64,000 bases of DNA from positions 1 to 64,000 of the forward strand of contig NZ_JAFBID010000015.1 in NCBI RefSeq assembly GCF_016811235.1, read 5' to 3'. Origin of the DNA: Microvirga arabica (GTDB lineage Bacteria > Pseudomonadota > Alphaproteobacteria > Rhizobiales > Beijerinckiaceae). A model generated the notes under the pieces. That model was not told the origin of the DNA, did no database searches, and saw only the letters and a list, made by a program, of their open reading frames with translations. The translations under genes were made by a program, and so were the position numbers. This document shows positions 9,153 to 16,819 of the stretch, one piece after another (within the stretch, counting starts at the first letter, position 1; every line of letters starts with the position of its first letter).

Positions 9153-10637
9153 TTATCCTCGGCGGGCGAGCGGCAGGGAGTAGGGGACGAGAGTGGCGAG
9201 CGAGCGGCCTTGAGGATCGTCCTGCTCAGCTCGTCGGCAGGCGCGCCTTTGCGCATCCTGCAGTTCGCGAACGGCTCCATCGTAGTCCAGGTTGAGGACG
9301 CGATGGTCCTTCACGACGGCTTGACCGTCCACATAGACGTCGCGGATGGCCCGTTCTGCCGCGCAATGGATCAGGTTTCGCAGGGGATCGTGGACCGGCT
9401 GCATGGCGGGATGGCTCAGATCCACAAGGGTCAGGTCCGCCTTGGCGCCCTGCGCCAAACGTCCGATATCGCTGCGGCCAAGAGCTTTTGCTCCACCGGT
9501 CGTCGCGGCAGAAAACAGGCTGCCCGTGTCGAGATCGAAGACGCTGCGCCCGGCGACGCGCGAGCAGATCAGCGCCTCTCGAAGCTCCTCGAGCATGTTG
9601 AAAGGGTAACTGTCGGTGCCGATACCGACATTGACGCCCGCGCGCTGATAGGCGCCGAGGCTTTCCAGCGTCATGCCGCTGCGCGCGAAGGTGACGGGGC
9701 AATGGGCCACCGAGGTGCCGCTCCTGGCAAGTCGAGCAAGGTCGTCCCGGCTGCGCTGCCGGGTCCAGGAATGATGGTCGAGGAAAATGCAATGTCCGAG
9801 GATCAGATCAGGCCCCAAGACGCCGAGGCGCTCCAGCATGACGGGCGCCGTCTCTCCCGTCCGCCGAAGCAGTTCCTCGTGCTCGGCCATGGTCTGCGCC
9901 GCATGGATGGTGATCCGCATCCCGCGACGGCGCGCCTCAGTTACCGCATCGACGATCAGTTCTTCCGAGCAGGTCTCGATCTGCGACGGTGCAATCACAC
10001 CGTCGATGCGGCCGCTGGGGTGAGCGCGCGCCTCGTCCACAAAGGCGAGTGCTTCCGCATAGCGCTCCCGTCCTCGCGCCTCGTTCCATTCGAAGTCGAG
10101 ACGATGGCTGCCGGCCATGCGCCATTGCGCCTCGCGGAAGCCGGGAGCGAGATAGGCCCGCAATCCGCTTTGGACCGCCAGGGCGAGCCATTGCGCATGG
10201 GGCGATGCGATGTCGAGATGCGTGGTGACGCCGCTGCGCATCAGGTCGCCCAGCATGATCGTCTGGCACGCGGCCTTGGCATCCTCATCGGAGTCGATCA
10301 GAGCCGAATACTCATAGAGCGCATTGCCCCAGAGCGCCGCGGTGCCGACATCCTCGAACAGGCCTTTGGCGATAGGCTCGTCCCCGGAATGGCAGTGAAC
10401 GTTCACGAAGCCGGGCATCACCATCATGGAGGCGCCGGCAACTTCCTCGTCGGCACGATCTTTGTAGGCGGGGCCCACATACAGAACTCCCGCCTTGGAG
10501 AAAGCCACGTCGGCATCCTGCATGTAGACGTGCTGCGAGGCGCCTTCGTCCCAGGCAACCACCCAGGCGGCCCTTCGAATAACCGTTACCGTGTCAGTCA
10601 TGTTATCGGGCACCGATGCGGAGAGATGAATGCTCAT
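9153..10637 (-). CDS. ATZ/TRZ-type amidohydrolase, paralogue of 6973-8424
   Basis: A 494-residue amidohydrolase with the same architecture as its neighbour. Metal-site motifs are NVHCHSGDE, IHAAQTMAE, GHCIFLDHHSW and GTDSYPFNM. As in the paralogue, the usual HxxE is HAAQ. Shared block sequences such as WVVAWDEGASQHVYMQDAD point to a tandem duplication separated by the racemase gene. The start may instead be the ATG at 10601 (MTDTVTVIRRA), since neither has a strong ribosome-binding site. Likely substrates are deaminated or hydrolysed N-heterocycles; the specific reaction is unknown. Confidence 0.87.
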   Translation of the reverse strand: MSIHLSASVPDNMTDTVTVIRRAAWVVAWDEGASQHVYMQDADVAFSKAGVLYVGPAYKDRADEEVAGASMMVMPGFVNVHCHSGDEPIAKGLFEDVGTAALWGNALYEYSALIDSDEDAKAACQTIMLGDLMRSGVTTHLDIASPHAQWLALAVQSGLRAYLAPGFREAQWRMAGSHRLDFEWNEARGRERYAEALAFVDEARAHPSGRIDGVIAPSQIETCSEELIVDAVTEARRRGMRITIHAAQTMAEHEELLRRTGETAPVMLERLGVLGPDLILGHCIFLDHHSWTRQRSRDDLARLARSGTSVAHCPVTFARSGMTLESLGAYQRAGVNVGIGTDSYPFNMLEELREALICSRVAGRSVFDLDTGSLFSAATTGGAKALGRSDIGRLAQGAKADLTLVDLSHPAMQPVHDPLRNLIHCAAERAIRDVYVDGQAVVKDHRVLNLDYDGAVRELQDAQRRACRRAEQDDPQGRSLATLVPYSLPLARRG

Positions 10638-10670
10638 GGGCCGGAAGGCCGTTTGAGTTTGATGGGGAGA

Positions 10671-12128
10671 TCACAGGAGGTGAGCTCCGAAATTGGTTTC
10701 CGGATTGAATTCCGGGCTCAGGCGTCCGGTCGGGCGCATTGAGGCGGCCCGCTCGCGCAACTGCAGCTGGCCCGATCCAGGCGCAGCCTGGAGCATTCCG
10801 TCCGCAATGATCACCTCACCCCGGCGCAGAACAGTCTCCGGCCAGCCCCGCAGGGTGAGGCCGGCGAAGGGATTGTAGCCGACATTGTCGTGCAGCCCGT
10901 CGTCGGTGAGCACAACCTCCCGGTCCGGGTTCCAGATTGCGATATCGGCATCGGCTCCGACAGCGATGGCGCCCTTGCGTGGGTGAAGGCCGTAGATCTT
11001 CGCCGGTGCCGTCGCCGTCAGCTCGACGAATTTTTCCAGGCTCGACCTCCCCTGGCTCACCATGGCGTCGAACAAAAGCGGCAGGCGCGTCTCGAGGCCG
11101 GGAAGGCCGTTGGCGATCTGCTTGAAGTCGGAGTTTGGACCAGCGGAAAGCTTGCCGCTTTCGTCGTACCTATAGGGCGCATGGTCGGAGGAGACGACCT
11201 GAAGGTCGCCGAGCTCGAGCGCGTGCCACAATGCGTTCTGATCCTCCGTCGAGCGGGGCGGAGGGCTGCACATCCACTTGGCGCCCTCCAAACCCGGCCG
11301 GTCCAGATCCTGCGCTCTCAGGAACAGGTATTGCGGGCATGTTTCAGCGAAGACTTTGATGCCCTCGCCGCGCGCGCGCCGGATGACGGCAGCGCCTTCG
11401 GCGGTGGAGACATGGAACAGCATGATGGGCTGATCAAGCAGCTGGGAGAAGCGGATGAGACGCTCGAACGCCTCGATCTCGCACACCCGCGGATGGCTCA
11501 CACCGTGAAATTTGGGCTCGATATAGCCGCGGGACACGAGCCTGTCGGCCATCCACTTGATCATCCCGTGGTTCTCGGCATGGGCGCAGACCAGGGCGCC
11601 GTGCTTACGGGCCACCATCATCACGTCCAGAACCTGCTCGTCGAGAAGGCGAACGCGATCGTAGGTCATGAAGATCTTGATCGACCGGTGGCCGGCCCCA
11701 ATCAGCTCCGGCAGGTCACGTTCCAGCGTTTCCGGGGTGGGATCGGAAATCCAGAGATGAAAGGCATAGTCTGTCACGGCGCCGGACGAAGCAAGGCGCG
11801 AGTAGTTCTCGACAACGCCGCGTAGGCTGTCGCCCCGATGCTGGGCTGCGAAGGAGATGACCGTGGTCGTGCCGCCAAAGGCAGCAGACCGGGTCGCCGT
11901 CTCAAAGGTGTCGGCATTCATCAGCCCGCCGCCCGAGAGCTGCTGGATGTGGCAATGCGCATCCACGCCGCCGGGAAGAATGAGCTTGCCCGTGGCGTCG
12001 ATGGTATGCCGACCGGGCGGAAAGTTGCGGCCAAGCGCGACGATCTGGCTGCCTTGAACAGCGACATCGGTGACCGAGACGCCTTCGGTAGTCGCAAGGC
12101 TTCCGCCTTTGATGACCAGATCGTACAC
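10671..12128 (-). CDS. Dihydropyrimidinase / D-hydantoinase family hydrolase
   Basis: A 485-residue cyclic amidohydrolase that would open hydantoin, dihydropyrimidine or allantoin-like rings. Visible are DAHCHIQQ (HxH), SIKIFMTYD (the carboxylated bridging Lys), CAHAEN, LFHVSTAEG and SSDHAPY (late Asp), all in order and spacing of D-hydantoinase/dihydropyrimidinase/allantoinase proteins. The GTG at 12128 is chosen because GGGGAG lies 9 nt upstream and the protein then begins MYDLVIKGG, the family start. It is the first gene of a minus-strand operon (hydantoinase, amidohydrolase, racemase, amidohydrolase). No carbamoylase gene follows. Confidence 0.88.
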   Translation of the reverse strand: MYDLVIKGGSLATTEGVSVTDVAVQGSQIVALGRNFPPGRHTIDATGKLILPGGVDAHCHIQQLSGGGLMNADTFETATRSAAFGGTTTVISFAAQHRGDSLRGVVENYSRLASSGAVTDYAFHLWISDPTPETLERDLPELIGAGHRSIKIFMTYDRVRLLDEQVLDVMMVARKHGALVCAHAENHGMIKWMADRLVSRGYIEPKFHGVSHPRVCEIEAFERLIRFSQLLDQPIMLFHVSTAEGAAVIRRARGEGIKVFAETCPQYLFLRAQDLDRPGLEGAKWMCSPPPRSTEDQNALWHALELGDLQVVSSDHAPYRYDESGKLSAGPNSDFKQIANGLPGLETRLPLLFDAMVSQGRSSLEKFVELTATAPAKIYGLHPRKGAIAVGADADIAIWNPDREVVLTDDGLHDNVGYNPFAGLTLRGWPETVLRRGEVIIADGMLQAAPGSGQLQLRERAASMRPTGRLSPEFNPETNFGAHLL

Positions 12129-12417
12129 GGTCAGTCGCTCCCCGGACCTTGAGACTAAGCTATGGCTCAATTTGTCCTCTGCGAGCAATTTAGGCAGATG
12201 GGTTGAAGCTGAGCAAGGGGGGAGCCATGAGTTCGGAGCTTCTTCTCGAATTCATCCTTCGCCTAAAGTTCTGGTCGCCAAGCTATCTCGGGCGCATTCC
12301 GGCATGACACTGTCCGCTTGGGTCATATGGATAATGTTACTACAAGCGTTGGGACTGAGTGATCGGCTGAGACGGCGAAGAAGGGTAGTGAAAAGCCAAG
12401 ACCGGAGTGGAGCTGCG

Positions 12418-12963
12418 TCAGTACAAGTCGCCTGAGAGCCGATGCCGAGAATCGCCAGGATATCGGCGGGCTTGACCGACGGAAAGACGATGGTTGTGAG
12501 GACCAGCAGGCCATTGCGACGATGGACGACCGAACAAAGCCGGCAAGATGGGCGGCGAGATCCGAAGGCTTCTGAAACAGGTCATACCGGGGATGAACTC
12601 GGCTGCGAACCAAAGCTTGGAAAAGTTGGTATGACAGCGTTCCCGTGAATTGCCACTCCAAACGTGCTTGAGGTGGAAGCACACAACGCTGCTAGCGCGC
12701 AGCCTCCCGTATTCCAAAAGCCGAAAAGCAAACGAATAATCTGCTACTATGCCACTTGCTGAATTAACTTCTGATAGAGCTTGGTGAAATTCACTCATCA
12801 GATCGGGAGCATCCATCAATAGCTGCTGGTCGATCGCCTGAACAAAATCCTCGAAATCATCTACCTTAAAGTCAAATGGCATCTTATAACACGAAAACGA
12901 TGGCCCGCTCCATCGCCAGATTTCAAGATGATCATTTGAACACTTGCCACATTGCCGGGCCAA
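12418..12963 (-). CDS. Hypothetical protein, possibly chimeric or decayed
   Basis: An open frame of 181 codons in DNA poorer in GC than its surroundings. The first ~105 residues look protein-like and acidic (MPFDFKVDDFEDFVQAID). The last ~75 are basic, rich in Pro, Arg and Ser, and resemble a random reading of GC-rich DNA. I recognise no family. The 181-codon frame opens with TTG; an internal ATG at 12882 is an alternative, and neither has a good ribosome-binding site. It could be a foreign gene whose 3' half was replaced or frameshifted, or not a gene at all. Confidence 0.35.
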   Translation of the reverse strand: MARQCGKCSNDHLEIWRWSGPSFSCYKMPFDFKVDDFEDFVQAIDQQLLMDAPDLMSEFHQALSEVNSASGIVADYSFAFRLLEYGRLRASSVVCFHLKHVWSGNSRERCHTNFSKLWFAAEFIPGMTCFRSLRISPPILPALFGRPSSQWPAGPHNHRLSVGQARRYPGDSRHRLSGDLY

Positions 12964-13653
12964 TAGCGTGTACTCTCGATCATCTATATTAATTGATTTT
13001 ATGATCTCCGGTGAGCTTATTTATTATTAGACATCATTTGCGCTCCAGGAAATTTGCTAATGTTTGCTTAGGTATTGGCTTACAACTGATGAGAGTATCA
13101 TAACCTTGATTTGCCAGTTGGATCATAAATCTTTATGAATATTTTCACCAGCCCGGCCTGACTCATCAGTTTCCACCTATGTATCCGCCCCCAATCAGGA
13201 AACAGGGCAAACGCTCAACTGTTCTCATTTTGTTCTTGTCAATCCTCCTAACTTCGGCTATATCATTGCCTTAGACCTGCCTCTGTTGAGGGGCGCGCTC
13301 GCGAGGCGTCGCAGTGTGGAGGCAGGCACGGTCTCGCAGGCTTGCCTCGCAAGCGGGTCTGGCGGGAGGCCCAGGCTGTGGGCCGGTGGTCGGAATCGGT
13401 CTCAGGCCCCCGTCGAGCAGACGGACCCCGCCTGAGGCGGTCACCGGGCTGGTCTCGCCTGAACGCCTAAAGAAGCCGTGCGCGAAGAGGCATTCCGGCT
13501 CTTCCCTTTCACCATTCATCATCGAGCCGGGCTGCCTGTCGCGCCACCCTCGATTGCCTCAAAGGCTCGGAGCCGAAACGGCTCCGGAGCCCGCAAGGTC
13601 ATGCCTTGTTCTCCATCACTTCCATTCAGCTCTTTCATGCACGAGGTTTCATC
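12964..13653. other. AT-rich gap followed by hairpin-rich GC DNA, no supported gene
   Basis: Positions about 12964-13270 are distinctly AT-rich for this replicon, with many stop codons in all frames. From about 13271 the DNA becomes GC-rich with many short inverted repeats but no convincing coding frame (a short minus-strand frame at 13271-13522 is low complexity). A strong hairpin at 13564-13591 lies before the next gene. No tRNA, integrase or clean insertion-sequence end is seen. Confidence 0.5.
13564..13591 (+). promoter_or_regulatory. Hairpin in leader of the Cys-rich small gene
   Basis: A GC-rich stem-loop (GGAGCCG AAA CGGCTCC core, extended by outer GGCTC/GAGCC) lies about 60 bp upstream of the 13654 start. 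It lacks a T-tract. A 5'-leader structure or a terminator without U-run are both possible. Confidence 0.4.
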
Positions 13654-13914
13654 ATGAGCCGTGTTCGCACCATCCTGTCCCGCATGCCCGATGCCGACGA
13701 TGTTCTGAGGCGTCTCGCCGACGTGATCCGGGTGCCGTCCACCTTCCGCCGGCGCCGGTGCCGCGAGCAGGGCTGCTGCCAGGGCGGCTATGGCCCGCCA
13801 TGCTATTTCGAAGACCGCAAGCGCTTCGCCGATGCGGTGCTGGAGGACATGCACGGGCACCGGGAGTTCTGGATCGCCCAGCGCACCAGCTTCGAGGCCG
13901 TGCTGCGTCGGTGA
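13654..13914 (+). CDS. Small cysteine-containing hypothetical protein
   Basis: An 86-residue protein of unknown function. After MSRVRTILSRMPDADDVL comes a basic run and a cluster of four cysteines (RRRRCREQGCCQGGYGPPCYF), then an amphipathic helix with FADAVLEDMHGHREFW. The cysteine spacing could bind a metal or cofactor, but no known zinc-finger family is matched. The chosen ATG excludes a 16-codon upstream extension that is open but not protein-like. It stands alone between an AT-rich gap and a convergent RTX gene. Confidence 0.6.
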   Translation: MSRVRTILSRMPDADDVLRRLADVIRVPSTFRRRRCREQGCCQGGYGPPCYFEDRKRFADAVLEDMHGHREFWIAQRTSFEAVLRR

Positions 13915-13954
13915 GGGCGGGGGCACATGCCCATCGTTCGCTTACCCGTCCAAC

Positions 13955-13982
13955 AAAAAAGCCCCTCCGTTGCCGGAGGGGC
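13955..13982 (-). terminator. Rho-independent terminator of the small RTX gene
   Basis: On the minus strand a 9-10 bp stem (GCCCCTCCG / CGGAGGGGC) is followed by six T residues, directly after the RTX gene stop at 14007. Confidence 0.85.
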
Positions 13983-14006
13983 CTGTCTCCCTGCGCGATG
14001 GTAGGT

Positions 14007-14576
14007 TCAGTAAGCGATCACGAAGTCGTCGTGAACGAGTTTGACCTTGTTCGCGATCGTCGCAAACTTGATCTGCGCCGTGCCGCCGATGCCGTCCTTG
14101 TCGGAGTAGAGCGAGCCGGTTTTCTTGTCGTAGATGATCCGGTCGTCCTTATCGTGGGCTTTCTTGCCCGCGTAGAAGGCTGCTTCCTTCAGCTCAAGGC
14201 CCGCCTTGCCGGCTCTGCCGAAAATGGAGCGGGCCAGCTCGATCACGTCGACGCCGGACTTGAAGTCCATGATCTTGTCGACATTGGTCTTGGCGTTGAG
14301 CCGGGTGTCGAAGCGGAAGTGGTCCGAGCCGGCGCCGCCGTAGAGCCTGTCGTTGCCTGCGCCACCCATGATGGCGTCATTGCCGCCATAGCCATAGATG
14401 GTGTCGTTGCCGCCGAAGCCCGGAATGCCGTTGACGCCGCTGTCGCCCTTGAGCACGTCGTTGCCAGGGGTGCCGATGGGCGGAAGCGCGAAGGCGGCTG
14501 CGCCCCACAGGGTGGTGTTCTGCTCGTCCACGGCCGGCATGGTCCAACCGGTGCGCGAGGTGGTCCTGGTGCTCAT
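14007..14576 (-). CDS. RTX-type calcium-binding repeat protein (short)
   Basis: A 189-residue protein with a small hemolysin-type nonapeptide repeat array: GFGGNDTIYGYGGNDAIMGGAG and continuing GNDRLYGGAGSDHF-like units, about residues 55-95. This block binds calcium as a parallel beta-roll. It is followed by a DKIMDFKSGVDVIEL segment and a C-terminal secretion-like tail ending DDFVIAY. There is no N-terminal signal peptide, so type I secretion is expected; no T1SS genes are present in the window. GGAGGA lies 7 nt before the chosen ATG. The tail resembles that of the larger RTX protein at 20454-21695. Confidence 0.85.
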   Translation of the reverse strand: MSTRTTSRTGWTMPAVDEQNTTLWGAAAFALPPIGTPGNDVLKGDSGVNGIPGFGGNDTIYGYGGNDAIMGGAGNDRLYGGAGSDHFRFDTRLNAKTNVDKIMDFKSGVDVIELARSIFGRAGKAGLELKEAAFYAGKKAHDKDDRIIYDKKTGSLYSDKDGIGGTAQIKFATIANKVKLVHDDFVIAY

Positions 14577-14763
14577 GTCATGGTCCTCCAAATTTGGTCT
14601 GCCCGAATTCGAATCGGTTTGAATGAAAACAGACGCTGATTAACAGAATGCTATTACCTAACGAAAGATATGTGTCCAGGCGCACAGAGGAACCGATTGA
14701 CACAGGGGGCGCCAGCTTCGAGCCTGGGGGATCACGGAACCCCCAGGCAGGAGCCCAAGGCCC

Positions 14764-16068
14764 ATGAACCTGCACGAAATGCTTCGCCAGCGCTCCGACA
14801 CCGGCCAGCCCGTTCGCGTGGCCCTGATCGGGGCGGGAAAATTCGGCTCCATGTTTCTCGCCCAGGTGCCGACCATTGCCGGGCTTGAGGTCGCGGTGAT
14901 CGCGGATCTCGACCCGGACCGGGCCAGGGAGGCCTGCCGCAACGTCGGCTGGGACGAGGCGCGGATCGCCGGTACGCGCTTCGCGGCCGACGGGCTCGAC
15001 GCCTGTCGGGCGGACGGCGTCGAGGTGGTGATCGAGGCGACCGGCCACCCGGAGGCCGGCATCCGCCATGCGCTTGCCGCCATCGAGGCAGGCCGGCACA
15101 TCGTCATGGTCAACGTGGAGGCGGATGTGCTGGCAGGACCCCTGCTGGCCGAGAAGGCGCGGGAACGGGGCGTGGTCTATTCCATGGCCTATGGCGACCA
15201 GCCGGCCCTGGTGGCCGAGATGGTTGACTGGGCTAGGGCTGCGGGCTTCACCGTGGCGGCGGCCGGCAAGGGCACAAAGTACCTGCCGCATTTCCATCAG
15301 GTCACGCCGGACGACGTCTGGACCCATTACGGCCTTACGCCCGACCAGGCCAAGGCCGGGGGCATGAACCCGCAGATGTTCAACTCGTTCCTGGACGGCA
15401 CCAAATCGGCCATCGAAATGGCGGCCATCGCCAATGCCTGCGATCTCGGCGTGCCGGAGGAGGGCTTAAAATTTCCGCCCTGCGGGGTGGACGATCTCGC
15501 CCATGTGCTGCGGCCGAAGAGCGTCGGCGGGCAGCTCGACCGCGACGGCATGGTGGAGGTGGTGTCGTCCCTGGAGCGTGACGGCCGGCCGGTATTCCGC
15601 GACTTGCGCTGGGGCGTCTATGTGGTGCTGAAAGCCCCCAACGATTATGCCGCCGCCTGCTTCAGGCAATACGGCCTCCCCACCGACTTAACCGGCCGGT
15701 ATGCCGCCATGCACAAGCCCTTCCATCTGATCGGCCTGGAGCTGTCGATCTCGGTGCTCAGCGCGGCCCTGCGCGGCGAGCCGACGGGCTCCACCCGCGC
15801 CTGGCGCGGCGATGCGGTGGCGGTCGCCAAGCGCGATCTGAAAGCGGGCGAGATGCTGGACGGGGAGGGCGGCTACACGGTCTATGGCCGGCTCGCGCCG
15901 GCGTCGCGGAGCAAGGCCGGGCGCATGCTGCCGATCGGGCTGGCGCACGGCGTGCGCCTGACCCGCGATGTCGCCGCGGGCGCCGTGGTGACGGAGGACG
16001 ATGTGGCTTTGGATGCCGAGCGGCTCGCCGTCCGGGTGCGCCGGGAGATGGTGGGCCGCTTCGGCTGA
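14764..16068 (+). CDS. NAD(P)-dependent oxidoreductase with C-terminal SAF domain
   Basis: A 434-residue protein that begins with a Rossmann nucleotide-binding fold (VALIGAGKFGSMF, residues 21-33) like homoserine dehydrogenase or Gfo/Idh/MocA enzymes. It continues with a substrate domain, and the last ~90 residues look like a SAF domain (AVAKRDLKAGEMLDGEGGY and the following block). This combination is known as an uncharacterised dehydrogenase family. It has no operon partner on its strand; it ends 1 bp before the convergent SDR gene. The substrate is unknown. Confidence 0.83.
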   Translation: MNLHEMLRQRSDTGQPVRVALIGAGKFGSMFLAQVPTIAGLEVAVIADLDPDRAREACRNVGWDEARIAGTRFAADGLDACRADGVEVVIEATGHPEAGIRHALAAIEAGRHIVMVNVEADVLAGPLLAEKARERGVVYSMAYGDQPALVAEMVDWARAAGFTVAAAGKGTKYLPHFHQVTPDDVWTHYGLTPDQAKAGGMNPQMFNSFLDGTKSAIEMAAIANACDLGVPEEGLKFPPCGVDDLAHVLRPKSVGGQLDRDGMVEVVSSLERDGRPVFRDLRWGVYVVLKAPNDYAAACFRQYGLPTDLTGRYAAMHKPFHLIGLELSISVLSAALRGEPTGSTRAWRGDAVAVAKRDLKAGEMLDGEGGYTVYGRLAPASRSKAGRMLPIGLAHGVRLTRDVAAGAVVTEDDVALDAERLAVRVRREMVGRFG

Positions 16069-16069
16069 T

Positions 16070-16813
16070 TTAAGCCGGCGGCTGCGGCTCGATGACTTTG
16101 CCGTCTTGCGTGAAGTCGTAGATCTTGCCGGTCTCGGTCCACGAGGGCAGGGCGAGCTTCACGATGTGAGGGGCGAGCTCTTCCGGCGTCTTGAGGGTCA
16201 GCGGATCCTCGCCCGGCATGGCGGCGCGGCGCATGTTGGTGCGCAAGGGGCCGGGGTTGAGCAGCATGACCTTCACGGGCGTCGTCACCGTCTCGGCCGC
16301 ATAGGTGCGCACCAGGGCCTCCAGCGCGGCCTTCGAGACCGCATAGACGCCCCAATAGGCCTTGTGCTTGTGGGCCGCACCCGAGGTGATGAAGATCGCG
16401 CGGCCGGCGTCGGAGGCGCGCAGCAGCGGATCGAGGGAGCGGATCAGGCGGTAATTGGCCGTCACGTTCACCGCCATCACCTCGTCCCACACCGGCTGGT
16501 CGATATGGGCGAGCGGCGCGAGCTCGCCGAGCTGGCCCGCATTGCCGAGCAGGATGTCGAGCTTGCCCCAGCGCTCGTGGATCGCCGCACCCAGACGGTC
16601 GAGGGCCTCGAGGTCCTTCAGGTTCACCGGCACCAGGGTGGCGGAGCCGCCCTTGGCGCGGATCTCGTCATCGAGGGATTCGAGCGCGCCTTGGGTGCGA
16701 GCAAGCGCAATCACATGGGCGCCGGCCTCCGCCAGGGCGAGCGCCGCCGCGCGGCCGATGCCGCGAGACGCGCCGGTGATGACCGCGACGCGGTTCTGAA
16801 GAGGCTTGTCCAT
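16070..16813 (-). CDS. SDR-family NAD(P)-dependent oxidoreductase
   Basis: A 247-residue classical short-chain dehydrogenase. It has the cofactor motif TGASRGIG (residues 14-21), NAG in LLGNAGQLG, a catalytic Ser region (FITSGAAHK), and YAVSKAAL (YxxxK) in the expected positions. It lies 6 bp downstream of purF on the same strand, an arrangement common in Hyphomicrobiales, and is probably co-transcribed. Its substrate is not predictable from sequence. Confidence 0.9.
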   Translation of the reverse strand: MDKPLQNRVAVITGASRGIGRAAALALAEAGAHVIALARTQGALESLDDEIRAKGGSATLVPVNLKDLEALDRLGAAIHERWGKLDILLGNAGQLGELAPLAHIDQPVWDEVMAVNVTANYRLIRSLDPLLRASDAGRAIFITSGAAHKHKAYWGVYAVSKAALEALVRTYAAETVTTPVKVMLLNPGPLRTNMRRAAMPGEDPLTLKTPEELAPHIVKLALPSWTETGKIYDFTQDGKVIEPQPPA

Positions 16814-16819
16814 GGTTCC

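Noticed and set aside
12323..12682. Possible transposase remnant in the frames of the AT-rich island
   Set aside because: Several short frames overlap here but none shows a DDE or other transposase signature and no terminal inverted repeats were found.
13271..13600. RNase P RNA or other stable RNA in the hairpin-rich stretch
   Set aside because: None of the conserved RNase P blocks is present; only unassigned hairpins are seen.
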